Origin: Asterias amurensis
Taxonomy: Eukaryota; Echinodermata; Asteroidea; Forcipulatida; Asteriidae
DNA: 64,000 bases
NCBI RefSeq assembly: GCF_032118995.1
Contig: NC_092669.1
Location: 4,401,501 to 4,465,500, forward strand
Direction of reading: 5' to 3'
Of the stretch, positions 25,912-38,185 are shown piece after piece. The position numbers and the translations under genes are program-made. The notes below the pieces were generated by a model. That model was not told where the DNA came from. It saw nothing but the letters and a program-made list of their open reading frames with translations, and searched no databases. Every line of letters starts with the position of its first letter. The stretch's first letter is position 1.

Positions 25912-26309
25912 CTGAGGGGACAAATGAATTAGCATATCGCTTTGTATTAATTCTGAGCTGTAACAGGCGGTTGCTTCTAGCACTACGATTGAACTGTACA
26001 TTTAGGGGGTGGGTTTCATCTGGCAAAATTGATTCAACTTTATTTAGCATTAGAGATTTGTATAGACCTTCAACCATTGACCCATCAGTACCGGTTATTC
26101 TATTTGCTTGTTTAATGACCCTGTCCAACTTGCCCCGATCCTGCGCCCGCATATTCCCAAAAACACTAACAAGACAATATGTAATAATACTTTGCAGGGC
26201 AGACTTATAAAACATTTGCAAAATGGTTCTGTCCACATGGAATGAATTAAGTTTCCTTAAAAAGAAAAGACGCTGCGTAACTTTTTGTATTTAGATTTAG
26301 CATATTTGT
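25912..26309 (-). pseudogene. LINE reverse-transcriptase C-terminal fragment (unit 1)
   Basis: The minus strand encodes FHVDRTILQMFYKSALQSII... and AQDRGKLDRVIKQANRITGT, typical of the end of a non-LTR retrotransposon ORF2. It is truncated at both ends; a one-base deletion (cgctgcgtaac) breaks the frame relative to the other copies. Confidence 0.8.
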
Positions 26310-26317
26310 CGCAAGCC

Positions 26318-26630
26318 ATCTTTGCTCAAGTCAAGTCAAGTCGCAAGCCATCTTTGCTCAAGTCAGGGCAAGTCACAAGGCATCCTTGCTCAAGTCGAGT
26401 CAAGTCGCGAGCCATCTTTGCTCAAGTCGAGTCAAGTCGCGAGCCATCCTTGCTCAAGTCGAGCCAAGTCACAAGGCATCTTTGCTCAAGTCGAGTCAAG
26501 TCGCAATTAAAGTCATCTTTGCTCAAGTCAAGTCAAGTCACAAGTCATCTTTGCTCAAGTCAAGTCAAGTCACAAGTCATCTTTGCTCAAGTCAAGTCGC
26601 AAGTTTGCTCAAGTCAAGTTAAGTCACAAT
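26318..26630 (+). repeat. GTCAAG minisatellite, unit 1
   Basis: About 32-bp monomers of the type catctttgctcaagtcgagtcaagtcgcaag. No stop codons occur in any forward frame, which makes long overlapping open frames. Confidence 0.9.
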
Positions 26631-27120
26631 TAAATCAAACTGGACAAGGCAGTTCACGTCCACAGTTGATAGTGAAGACTATTAAGTCACAATTAAATCA
26701 AACAAGTCAAGGTTGTTCACGCCCACAGTTAGGCTACCCATCACATGTTTGCAACGTCCGGCCTTTAACAAGGCGACAGCAATTGAGCATGCACGCGAAA
26801 AGATTTAACGACCTGTCAACAAGTCTACTTCAGAGCAAAGAAAATATTTAACGACAAATGGCTACAAAGTTAAGTGTACTTTAACTGGTATATAGTTTGT
26901 TTAAGGTCGTTCATGCGTGTCGTGTAACCCGTGATCTTGTAGTCAGTGATGATTATTATACGGGTGGTTATACACACGTGATCTGAGGGCGCGCGTCATC
27001 ATCAACTTGACCAATCAGGGTCAAGCGTATAGCAGTGATGATGATGCACTTTTTTTTCTTCAAAGTACTATGTACAGGTGTCAACAGAGTTCAGCGGTCA
27101 CATATCCCTCCAATTCTCAA

Positions 27121-27507
27121 TTAAAGACACTGGACACTATTGGTATTGTCAAAGACCAGTCTTCTCACTTGGTATATCTCAACATTATGCATACAATAAC
27201 AAACCTGTGAAAATTTAAGCTCAATTGGTCGTCGAAGTTGCGAGATAATAATGCAAAACAAAAACACCCTTGTCACACAAAGTTGGGTGCGTTTGGATGG
27301 TTGATTTCGAGACCTCAAAATTATAAATCTGAGGTCTCAAAATCAAATTCGTGGGAAATTACTTCTTTCTCAAAAACTATGTCACTTCAGAGGGAGCCGT
27401 TTCTCACAATGCGTTATACCATCAATCTCTCCCCATTACTCGTTACCAAGTGAGGTTTATGCTAATAATTATTTTGAGTAATTACCAATAGTGTCCACTG
27501 CCTTTAA
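27121..27507 (+). mobile_element. MITE-1 within array unit 1
   Basis: TTAA-AGACACTGGACACTATTGG...ACCAATAGTGTCCACTGCCT-TTAA. Positional equivalents in the other units: 31965-32350, 35227-35602, 39746-40131, 43204-43591, 47395-47803, 51117-51488, 54561-54943. Confidence 0.85.
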
Positions 27508-27649
27508 AAAGAAAATGTCACGCCTGATAGATGGAAATTTGCAATGGGGGACAAATAATTATCAATTTTGGTTCTACCTGTTACACAGCACTGCTTACTC
27601 AATAACTTAACCGAGCTCTGTACAAAAAAAATCACTCACATAATTCTAT

Positions 27650-27712
27650 TACTCGGCTAGGATTTGAACCCACGACCTTTGCAATTTTAGAGCAGTGTCT
27701 AACCAGTATTAA
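27650..27712 (-). repeat. Half SINE/tRNA-like segment cut by a MITE (repeated in all units)
   Basis: The minus strand reads ggttagacactgctctaaaa, then aaaggtcgtgggttcaaatc, the anticodon and T-arm half of a tRNA-like head. Its D-arm side is replaced by a MITE-1 end at TTAA. Equivalents lie near 32493-32555, 35745-35808, 40278-40340, 43735-43795, 47945-48008, 51640-51695 and 55085-55147. Confidence 0.6.
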
Positions 27713-28724
27713 AGGCAGTGGACACTATTGGTAATTACTCAAAATATTAGCACAAAACCTTTCTTGGTGACGAGTAATAGGGCGAGGTTGATGGTATAAA
27801 ACATTGTGAGAAACGGCACCCTCTGAAGTGCCATAGTTTTCGAGAAAAGAAGTAATTTTCCACGAATTTGACTTAAACCCTATACAGCCAAAAATAAAAC
27901 TGGGTTGACAATAAAAATGTTTTTTTCCCCCATTTTTTTTTCAAGCATACAATAAAAACCACCTACAAAAAAGGTCCACCCTCGCCTAGACATTCGAAAG
28001 GACTCGTACCCCCTTTACAGCACTGTACCCGTTTGGTAATTGTCAAAGACCAGTCTTCTCGCCTGGGCCCAATTTCATGGAGCTGCTAAGCACAAAAATT
28101 TGCTTAGCATGAAATTTCTTCCTCGATAAAAACAGAATTACCAACCAAATTTCCACGTAATTTTCAGGATAGGCAAACAACAGCTGAATACCAGTGACAA
28201 GAAATATGCAACAAATGGAAATTTTGTTGGTAATCCTGTCTTTGTCAAAGAAATTTTTTATGCTAAGCAAATTTTTGTGCTTAGCAGCTCTATGAAATTG
28301 GGCCCTGGTCTACTATCCAAACATCAGCATCAAATACAAGCCTGTATGTACAAATTTATGCTCAATATTGGTAATCGAAGTTGATCATTTAATGATGAAA
28401 GAAATAACACTCATGTTAGGCGAATTTGTATGCTCTCAGATAGGAATAAAATACTTCTGGCTAAAAGTCTTTCAATATTTCAGTGAGAAATTACCTCTTT
28501 CTCAAAATATACGCTACTTCATCAGAGGGAGTCGTTTCTCACAATGTTTTATACTATCAACAGCTCTCCAATGCTCGTTACCAAGTAAGTTTTTAAGTTA
28601 GTATTTGTTTTGAGTAATTACCAAACGTGCACCTTCCCTTAAAGCCAAATAGCATCTTTGACGTCACCCCATTTCACTTCAAACATTAGCCCCACAGTCA
28701 AACCCGACGTACATGTGTAGCCCT

Positions 28725-29120
28725 TTTCACGCTATACTTTTTTACCGGGAAATGCCCGGGAACTTGTTGTCAATATTTGTACACCTCACATAAACCCTGC
28801 TCAGGGGAAGGGTTAAATCCCTGAGTTAACCCGGGGGTAGCACGTTGTTCCTGTGAAAAAGAAGCTAGTGTGAACAAAAGCGGGTTTAACTCAACCCAAC
28901 TTTTGAGTCCACTGTGTTGAGACGCCAGCATGTTTTACCACATTTCCTGGGGGTTAAAAGTAAGTGTGAAACGACTGCGCATAATTATTCCTGAGAAAAA
29001 GTACTCCCGGAAGTTACCAAATTGGGTTGCTTGGATGGCGTCGGGGTTAAAAACTCCCGGGAGTTTCCCGTGGAGTTTATTGCCTGGGAAATGGCTCTGT
29101 AGTGTGAAAAGGGCTTTACC
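28725..29120 (+). mobile_element. MITE with TAGCCCTTTTCAC / GTGAAAAGGGCT ends
   Basis: tgtagcccttttcacgctat at the left mirrors gtagtgtgaaaagggcttta at the right, with cccgggaa/ttcccgg motifs inside. Equivalents: 33566-33980, 36820-37235, 41348-41762, 44807-45210, 49021-49435, 52702-53115. Related single ends occur at 58150 and 59440. Confidence 0.75.
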
Positions 29121-29248
29121 GTAAAAAAAACCCAAAGTAACCCGCAATTTACGTACAAATAAAATACTCTCAGCTTCACGTTGCATGCAGACGACCGAAA
29201 GCGCGCAGCTAACGAACATAATGAGGACAAATCAAAACATTAACATGG

Positions 29249-30488
29249 AATGGCTCAAGTAAAGTCAAGTCTCAGATCTTTTTTGCGCACGTCGAGTCAA
29301 GTCGCAAGTCATCTTTGCTCATCAGGTCAAGTCACAAGTCATCTTTGCTCAAGTCGAGTCAAATCGCGAGCCATCTTTGCTCAAGTCAGGGCAAGTCACA
29401 AGGCATCCTTGCTCAAGTCGAGCCAAGTCACAAGTCATCTTTGCTCAAGTCGAGTCAAGTCGCAAGCCATCTTTGCTCAAGTCAGGCATCCTTGCTCAAG
29501 TCGAGCCAAGTCACAAGTCATCTTTGCTCAAGTCGAGTCATTGCTCAAGTCGAGTCAAGTCGCAAGCCATCTTTGCTCAAGTCAGGGCAAGTCACAAGGC
29601 ATCCTTGCTCAAGTCGAGCACAGTCACAAGTCATCTTTGCTCAAGTCGAGTCAAGTCGCAAGCCATCTTTGCTCAAGTCGAGTCAAGTCGCAAGCCATCT
29701 TTGCTCAAATCAGGGCAAGTCACAAGGCATCCTTGCTCAAGTCGAGTCAAGTCGCGAGCCATCTCTGCTCAAGTCAGGGCAAGTCACAAGGCATCCTTGC
29801 TCAAGTCGAGCCAAGTCACAAGTCATCTTTGCTCAAGTCGAGTCAAGTCGCAAGCCATCTTTGCACTAGTCAGGGCAAGTCACAAGTCATCCTTGCTCAA
29901 GTCGAGCCAAGTCACAAGTCATCTTTGCTCAAGTCGAGTCAAGTCGCGAGCCATCTTTGCACTAGTCAGGGCAAGTCACAAGTCATCTTTGCTCAAGTCG
30001 AGCCAAGTCACAAGTCATCTTTGCTCAAGTCGAGTCAAGTCACAAGCCATCTTTGCTCAAGTCAGGGCAAGTCACAAGGCATCCTTGCTCAAGTCGAGTC
30101 AAGTCGCGAGCCATCTCTGCTCAAGTCAGGGCAAGTCACAAGGCATCCTTGCTCAAGTCGAGCCAAGTCACAAGTCATCTTTGCTCAAGTCGAGTCAAGT
30201 CGCAAGCCATCTTTGCACTAGTCAGGGCAAGTCACAAGTCATCCTTGCTCAAGTCGAGCCAAGTCACAAGTCATCTTTGCTCAAGTCGAGTCAAGTCGCA
30301 AGCCATCTTTGCTCAAGTCAGGGCAAGTCACAAGGCATCCTTGCTCAAGTCGAGTCAAGTCGCAAGCCATCTTTGCTCAAGTCGAGTCAAGTCGCAAGCC
30401 ATCTTTGCTCAAGTCAGGGCAAGTCACAAGGCATCCTTGCTCAAGTCGAGCACAGTCACAAGTCATCTTTGCTCAAGTCGAGTCAAGT
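29249..30488 (+). repeat. GTCAAG minisatellite, unit 2 (longest block)
   Basis: Alternating 32-bp monomers (aagtcatctttgctcaagtc / gagtcaagtcgcaagccatc / agggcaagtcacaaggcatc) with higher-order alternation. Overlapping open frames of 399, 323 and 184 codons exist in the three frames; this is a property of the repeat, not evidence of a protein. Confidence 0.9.
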
Positions 30489-30661
30489 CAATTCAATTCA
30501 ATTCAATTCACTGTATTATCCACGATGGGAAATTCATTTCGACCTTTTAAACAACAATTTTACAAAATTTACATAAGATTATTTAAAATATTATATAAAA
30601 ACAAAACAAAAAACACTACAAGCTACAAAAGTCTATAGAAATATATATAATATATGACATG

Positions 30662-30693
<32 letters not shown>

Positions 30694-31157
30694 GGAAGTA
30701 AAAGATTGATTTTACAAAAACATATTAACGTTGCAATTGTTCATTAAAAATTCGGACACCTGAGGGGACAAATGAATTAGCATATCGCTTTGTATTAATT
30801 CTGAGCTGTAACAAGCGGTTGCTTCTAGCACTACGATTGAACTGTACATTTAGGGGGTGGGTTTCATCTGACAAAATTGATTCAACTTTATTTAGCATTA
30901 GAGATTTGTATAGACCTTCAACCATTGACCCATCAGTACCGGTTATTCTATTTGCTTGTTTAATGACCCTGTCCAACTTGCCCCGATCCTGCGCCCGCAT
31001 ATTCCCAAAAACACTAACAAGACAATATGTAATAATACTTTGCAGGGCAGACTTATAAAACATTTGCAAAATGGTTCTGTCCACATGGAATAAATTAAGT
31101 TTCCTTAAAAAGAAAAGACGCTGCTGTAACTTTTTGTATTTAGATTTAGCACATTTG
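30489..31157 (-). pseudogene. 5'-truncated LINE inside the minisatellite (unit 2)
   Basis: The minus strand encodes KKLQQRLFFLRKLNLFHVDR..., SIITYCLVSVFGNMRAQDRG and NSFVPSGVRIFNEQLQR before a stop at 30725: the C-terminal end of a non-LTR retrotransposon ORF2. A 3' UTR with a long T run (A run on the plus strand, 30662-30690) and a (TTGAA)n tail at 30489-30512 follow. The LINE landed within the minisatellite, which resumes on both sides. Confidence 0.85.
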
Positions 31158-31470
31158 TCGCAAGCCATCTTTGCTCAAGTCGAGTCAAGTCGCAAGCCAT
31201 CTTTGCTCAAGTCAGGGCAAGTCACAAGGCATCCTTGCTCAAGTCGAGTCAAGTCGCGAGCCATCTTTGCTCAAGTCGAGTCAAGTCGCGAGCCATCCTT
31301 GCTCAAGTCGAGCCAAGTCACAAGGCATCTTTGCTCAAGTCGAGTCAAGTCGCAATTAAAGTCATCTTTGCTCAAGTCAAGTCAAGTCACAAGTCATCTT
31401 TGCTCAAGTCAAGTCACAAGTCATCTTTGCTCAAGTCAAGTCGCAAGTTTGCTCAAGTCAAGTTAAGTCA
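31158..31470 (+). repeat. GTCAAG minisatellite, second block of unit 2
   Basis: Same monomers as 29249-30488, separated from it by the LINE insert. Followed by two to three copies of a 57-bp repeat (aaggcagttcacgtccacag). Confidence 0.9.
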
Positions 31471-32711
31471 CAATTAAATCAAACTGGACAAGGCAGTTCA
31501 CGTCCACAGTTGATAGTGTAGACTAATAAGTCACAATTAAATCAAACAAGTCAAGGTTGTTCACGCCCACAGTTAGGCTACCCATCACATGTTTGCAACG
31601 TCCGGCCTTTAACAAGGCGACAGCAATTGAGCATGCACGCGAAAAGATTTAACGACCTGTCAACAAGTCTACTTCAGAGCAAAGAAAATATTTAACGACA
31701 AATGGCTAATAAGTTAAGTCTACTTTAACTGGTATGTAGTTTGTTTAAGGTCGTTCATGCGTGTCGTGTAACCCGTGATCTTGAAGTCAGTGATGATTAT
31801 TATACGGGTGGTTATACACACGTGATCTGAGGGCGCGCGTCATCATCAACTTGACCAATCAGGGTCGAGCGTATAGCAGTGATGATGATGAACTTTTTTT
31901 CCTTCAAAGTAATATGTACTGGTTTCAACAGAGTTCAGCGGTCACATATCCCTCCAATTCTCAATTAAAGACACTGGACACTATTGGCATTGTCAAAGAC
32001 CAGTCTTCTCACTTGGTATATCTCAACATTATGCATACAATAACAAACCTGTGAAAATTTAAGCTCACTTGGTCGTCGAAGTTGCGAGATAATAATGCAA
32101 AACAAAAACACCCTTGTCACACAAAGTTGGGTGCGTTTAGATGGTTGATTTCGAGACCTCAAAATTATAAATCTGAGGTCAAATTCAAATTCGTGGGAAA
32201 CTACTTCTTTCTCAAAAACTATGTCACTTCAGAGGGAGCCGTTTCTCACAATGCGTTATACTATCAATCTCTCCCCATTACTCGTTACCAAGTGAGGTTT
32301 ATGCTAATAATTATTTTGAGTAATTACCAATAGTGTCCACTGCCTTTAAAAAGAAAATGTCACGCCTGATAGATGGAAATTTGCAATGGGGGACAAATAA
32401 CTATCAATTTTGGTTCTACCTGTTACACAGCACTGCTTACTCAATAACTTAACCGAGCTCTGTACAAAAAAAATCACTCACATAATTCTATTACTCGGCT
32501 AGGATTTGAACCCACGACCTTTGCAATTTTAGAGCAGTGGCTAACCAGTATTAAAGGCAGTGGACACTATTGGTAATTACTCAAAATATTAGCACAAAAC
32601 CTTTCTTGGTGACGAGTAATAGGGCGAGGTTGATGGTATAAAACATTGTGAGAAACGGCACCCTCTGTAGTGCCATAGTTTTCGAGAAAAGAAGTAATTT
32701 TCCACGAATTT

Positions 32712-35700
32712 GACTTAAACCCTATACAGCCAAAAATAAAACTGGGCTGGGTTGACAATAAAAATGTTTTTTTCCCCCATTTTTTTTTTTCAAGCATACA
32801 ATAAAAACCACCTACAAAAAAGGTCCACCCTCGCCTAGACATTCGAAATGACTCGTACCCCCTTTACAGCACTGTACCCGTTTGGTAATTGTCAAAGACC
32901 AGTCTTCTCGCCTGGGCCCAATTTCATGGAGCTGCTAAGCACACAAATTTGCTTAGCATGAAATTTCTTCCTCGATAAAAACAGGATTACCAACCAAATT
33001 TCCACGTAATTTTCAGGATAGGCAAACAACAGCTGAATACCAGTGACAAGAAATATGCAACAAAAGGAAATTTTGTTGGTAATCCTGTCTTTGTCAAAGA
33101 AATTTTTTATGCTAAGCAAATTTTTGTGCTTAGCAGCTCTATGACATTGGGCCCTGGTCTACTATCCAAACATCAGCATCAAATACAAGCCTGTATGTAC
33201 AAATTTATGCTCAATATTGGTAATCGAAGTTGATCATTTAATGATGAAAGAAATAACACTCATGTTAGGCGAATTTGTATGCTCTCAGATAGGAATAAAA
33301 TACTTCTGGCTAAAAGTCTTTCAATATTTCAGTGAGAAATTACCTCTTTCTCAAAATATACGCTACTTCATCAGAGGGAGTCGTTTCCCACAATGTTTTA
33401 TACTATCAACAGCTCTCCAATGCTCGTTACCAAGTAAGTTTTTAAGTTAGTATTTGTTTTGAGTAATTACCAAACGTGCACCTTCCCTTAAAGCCAAATA
33501 GCATCTTTGACGTCACCCCATTTCACCTCAAACATTAGCCCCACAGTCAAACCCGACGTACATGTGTAGCCCTTTTCACGCTATACTTTTTTACCGGGAA
33601 ATTCCCGGGAACTTGTTGTCAATATTTGTACACCTCACATAAACCCTGCTCAGGGGAAGGGTTAAATCCCTGAGTTAACCCGGGGGTAGCACGTTGTTCC
33701 TGTGAAAAAGAAGCTAGTGTGAACAAAAGCGGGTTTAACTCAACCCAACTTTTGAGTCCACTGTGTTGAGACGCCCGCATGTTTTACCACATTTCCTGGG
33801 GGTTAAAAGTAAGTGTGAAACGACTGCGCATAATTATTCCTGAGAAAAAGTACTCCCGGGAGTTACCAAATTGGGATAGTGAGAACGGTTGCTTGGATGG
33901 CGTCGGGGTTAAAAACTCCCGGGAGTTTCCCGTGGAGTTTATTGCCTGGGAAATGGCTCTGTAGTGTGAAAAGGGCTTTACCGTATAAAAAAAACAAACG
34001 TACGCGCAATGCACGTACAAATAAAATACTATCAGCTTCACGTTGCATGCAGACGACCGAAAGCGCGCAGCTAACGAACATAATGAGGACAAATCAAAAC
34101 ATTAACATGGAATGTCATTTTTGCTCAAGTAAAGTCAAGTCTCAGATCATTTTTCCGCACGTCAAGTCAAGTTACAAGCCATCTTTGCTCATCAGGTCAA
34201 GTCACAAGTCATCTTTGCTCAAGTCGAGTCAAGTCGCAAACCATCTTTGCTCATCAGGTCAAGTCACAAGTCATCTTTGCTCAAGTCGAGTCAAGTCGCA
34301 AGCCATCTTTGCTCAAGTCAGGGCAAGTCACAAGTCATCTTTGCTCAAGTCGAGTCAATTCGCAAGCCATCTTTGCTCAAGTCGAGTCAAGTCGCAAGCC
34401 ATTTTTGCTCAAGTCAGGGCAAGTCACAAGTCATCTTTGCTCAAGTCGAGTCAATTCGCAAGCCATCTTTGCTCAAGTCGAGTCAAGTCGCAAGCCATCT
34501 TTGCTCAAGTCAGGGCAAGTCACAAGTCATCCTTGCTCAAGTCGAGCCAGGTCACAAGTCATTTTTGCTCAAGTCAATTCGAGTCTCAAGTCATCCTTGC
34601 TCAAGTCGAGTCAAGTCAAAAGTCATCTTTGCTCAAGTCAAGTCGCAAGTTTGTTCAAGTCAAGTTAAGTCACAATTAAATCCAACTGGTCAAGGCAGTT
34701 CACGTCCACAGTTGATAGTGTATAGGCTAAGTGACAATTAAATCAAACTGGTCAAGGCAGTTCACGTCCACAGTTGATAGTGTAGACTAAGTCACAATTA
34801 AATCAAACAAGTCAAGGCAGTTCACGCCCACAGTTAGGCTACCCATCACATGTTTGCAACGTCCGGCCTTTAACAAGGCGACAGCAATTGAGCATGCACT
34901 CGAAAAGATTTAACGACTTGTCAACAAGTCTACTTCAGAGCAAAGAAAATTATTTAACGACAAATGGCTACAAAGTTAAGTCTACTTTAACTGGTATATA
35001 GTTTGTTTAAGGTCGTTCATGCGTGTCGTGTAACCCGTGATCTTGTAGTCAGTGATGATTATTATACGGGTGGTTATACACACGTGATCTGAGGGCGCGC
35101 GTCATCATCAACTTGACCAATCAGGGTCGAGCGTATAGCAGTGATGATGATGAACTTTTTTTCCTTCAAAGTAATATGTACAGGTTTCAACAGAGTTCAG
35201 CGGTCACATATCCCTCCAATTCTCAATTAAAGACACTGGACACTGTTGGTAATTGTCAAAGACCAGTCTTCTCACTTGGTATATCTCAACATTATGCATA
35301 CAATAACAAACCTGTGAAAATTTAAGCTCACTTGGTCGTCGAAGTTGCGAGATAATAATGCAAAACAAAAACACCCTTGTCACACAAAGTTGGGTGCGTT
35401 TAGATTATACCTCAAAATTATAAATCTGAGGTCAAATTCAAATTCGTGGGAAACTACTTCTTTCTCAAAAACTATGTCACTTCAGAGGGAGCCGTTTCTC
35501 ACAATGCGTTATACCATCAATCTCTCCCCATTACTCGTTACCAAGTGAGGTTTATGCTAATAATTATTTTGAGTAATTACCAATAGTGTCCACTGCCTTT
35601 AAAAAGAAAATGTCACGCCTGATAGATGGAAATTTGCAATGGGGGACAAATAACTATCAATTTTGGTTCTACCTGTTACACAGCACTGCTTACTCAATAA

Positions 35701-35965
35701 CTTAACCGAGCTCTGTACAAAAAAAAATCACTCACATAATTCTATTACTCGGCTAGGATTTGAACCCACGACCTTTGCAATTTTAGAGCAGTGGCTAACC
35801 AGTATTAAAGGCAGTGGACACTATTGGTAATTACTCAAAATATTAGCACAAAACCTTTCTTGGTGACGAGTAATAGGGCGAGGTTGATGGTATAAAACAT
35901 TGTGAGAAACGGCACCCTCTGTAGTGCCATAGTTTTCGAGAAAAGAAGTAATTTTCCACGAATTT
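32712..35965 (+). repeat. Array unit 3
   Basis: Contains MITE-3 at about 32914-33160, the GTGAAAAGGGCT MITE 33566-33980, minisatellite 34121-34670, three 57-bp repeats to about 34840, and MITE-1 35227-35602 lacking part of its central palindrome. No LINE and no foldback. Confidence 0.85.
34121..34845 (+). repeat. GTCAAG minisatellite and 57-bp repeats, unit 3
   Basis: Minisatellite to about 34670, then three copies of the caaggcagttcacgtccaca repeat. Confidence 0.9.
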
Positions 35966-37371
35966 GACTTAAACCCTATACAGCCAAAAATAAAACTGGG
36001 CTGGGTTGACAATAAAAATGTTTTTTTCCCCCATTTTTTTTTTCAAGCATACAATAAAAACCACCTACAAAAAAAAGGCCACCCTCGCCTAGACATTCGA
36101 AAGGACTCGTACCCCCTTTACAGCACTGTACCCGTTTGGTAATTGTCAAAGACCAGTCTTCTCGCCTGGGCCCAATTTCATGGAGCTGCTAAGCACACAA
36201 ATTTGCTTAGCATGAAATTTCTTCCTCGATAAAAACAGGATTACCAACCAAATTTCCACGTAATTTTCAGGATAGGCAAACAACAGCTGAATACCAGTGA
36301 CAAGAAATATGCAACAAATGGAAATTTTGTTGGTAATCCTGTCTTTGTCAAAGAATTTTTTTATGCTAAGCAAATTTTTGTGCTTAGCAGCTCTATGAAA
36401 TTGGGCCCTGGTCTACTATCCAAACATCAGCATCAAATACAAGCCTGTATGTACAAATTTATGCTCAATATTGGTAATCGAAGTTGATCATTTAATGATG
36501 AAAGAAATAACACTCATGTTAGGCGAATTTGTATGCTCTCAGATAGGAATAAAATACTTCTGGCTAAAAGTCTTTCAATATTTCAGTGAGAAATTACCTC
36601 TTTCTCAAAATATACGCTACTTCATCAGAGGGAGTCGTTTCTCACAATGTTTTATACTATCAACAGCTCTCCAATGCTCGTTACCAAGTAAGTTTTTAAG
36701 TTAGTATTTGTTTTGAGTAATTACCAAACGTGCACCTTCCCTTAAAGCCAAATAGCATCTTTAACGTCACCCCATTTCACTTCAAACATTAGCCCCACAG
36801 TCAAACCCGACGTACATGTGTAGCCCTTTTCACACTATACTTTTTTACCGGGAAATTCCCGGGAACTTGTTGTCAATATTTGTACACCTCACATAAACCC
36901 TGCTCAGGGGAAGGGTTAAATCCCTGAGTTAACCCGGGGGTAGCACGTTGTTCCTGTGAAAAAGAAGCTAGTGTGAACAAAAGCGGGTTTAACTCAACCC
37001 AACTTTTGAGTCCACTGTGTTGAGACGCCCGCATGTTTTACCACATTTCCTGGGGGTTAAAAGTAAGTGTGAAACGACTGCGCATAATTATTCCTGAGAA
37101 AAAGTACTCCCGGGAGTTACCAAATTGGGATAGTGAGAACGGTTGCTTGGATGACGTCGGGGTTAAAAACTCCCGGGAGTTTCCCGTGGAGTTTATTGCC
37201 TGGGAAATGGCTCTGTAGTGTGAAAAGGGCTTTACCGTATAAAAAACAAACGTACGCGCAATGCACGTACAAATAAAATACTATCAGCTTCACGTTGCAT
37301 GCAGACGACCGAAAGCGCGCAGCTAACGAACATAATGAGGACAAATCAAAACATTAACATGGAATGTCATT

Positions 37372-37970
37372 TTTGCTCAAGTAAAGTCAAGTCTCAGATC
37401 TTTTTTGCGCACGTCAAGTCAAGTTACAAGCCATCTTTGCTCATCAGGTCAAGTCACAAGTCATCTTTGCTCAAGTCGAGTCAAGTCGCAAACCATCAGT
37501 TCTTTGCTCATCAGGTCAAGTCACAAGTCATCTTTGCTCAAGTCGAGTCAAGTCGCAAGCCATCTTTGCTCAAGTCAGGGCAAGTCACAAGTCATCCTTG
37601 CTCAAGTCGAGCCAGGTCACAAGTCATTTTTGCTCAAGTCAATACGAGTCACAAGTCATCCTTGCTCAAGTCGAGTCAAGTCAAAAGTCATCTTTGCTCA
37701 AGTCAAGTCGCAAGTTTGTTCAAGTCAAGTTAAGTCACAATTAAATCCAACTGGTCAAGGCAGTTCACGTCCACAGTTGATAGTGTATAGGCTAAGTGAC
37801 AATTAAATCCAACTGGTCAAGGCAGTTCACGTCCACAGTTGATAGTGTAGGCTAAGTCACAATTAAATCAAACTGGACAAGGCAGTTCACGTCCACAGTT
37901 AATAGTGTAGACTAAGTCACAATTAAATCAAACAAGTCAAGGCAGTTCACGCCCACAGTTAGGCTACCCA
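37372..37970 (+). repeat. GTCAAG minisatellite and 57-bp repeats, unit 4
   Basis: The shortest minisatellite block (to about 37735) but the most 57-bp repeats (four). Confidence 0.9.
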
Positions 37971-38185
37971 TCACATGTTTGCAACGTCCGGCCTTTAACA
38001 AGGCGACAGCAATTGAGCATGCACTCGAAAAGATTTAACGACTTGTCAACAAGTCTACTTCAGAGCAAAGAAAATTATTTAACGACAAATGACTACAAAG
38101 TTAAGTCTACTTTAACTGGTATATAGTTTGTTTAAGGTCGTTCATGCGTGTCGTGTAACCCGTGATCTTGCAGTCAGTGATGATT

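Larger units (their letters stand above)
25107..27868 (+). repeat. Array unit 1 (deleted, 2.8 kb)
   Basis: MITE-1 relative 25265-25853 with MITE-3 nested at 25313-25523. It then jumps from ccccacagtcaaacc directly into the LINE fragment (25912), so the GTGAAAAGGGCT MITE and the first minisatellite block are missing. Minisatellite 26318-26630; MITE-1 27121-27507; half SINE near 27650-27708; half MITE-1 to 27868. No foldback: agtcagtgatgattattata is intact near 26942. Confidence 0.85.
27869..32711 (+). repeat. Array unit 2 (longest, 4.8 kb)
   Basis: Contains MITE-3 at about 28065-28308, the GTGAAAAGGGCT MITE 28725-29120, the longest minisatellite (29249-30488), the LINE fragment 30489-31157, a second minisatellite 31158-31470, and MITE-1 31965-32350. 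There is no foldback. 28.0-29.4 kb repeats at +16,087/16,088 in unit 6. Confidence 0.85.

Noticed and set aside
27007..27210. A 67-codon frame starting MTNQGQAYSSDDD in all units
   Set aside because: It starts in unit sequence but runs into a MITE-1 end (ttaaagacactggacac). Frame length varies between units, and no splice or start evidence supports a protein.
28368..28601. A 77-codon frame (MVIEVDHLMMKEITL...) present in seven array units
   Set aside because: It reads through MITE-1-type sequence (gagggagtcgtttctcacaa). Its conservation follows from recent duplication of the units, not from selection.
29377..30576. A 399-codon open frame and its overlapping partners rich in KSSQVASHLCSS
   Set aside because: It is the translation of the 32-bp minisatellite, open in all three forward frames, with no conserved start, splice context or codon bias.
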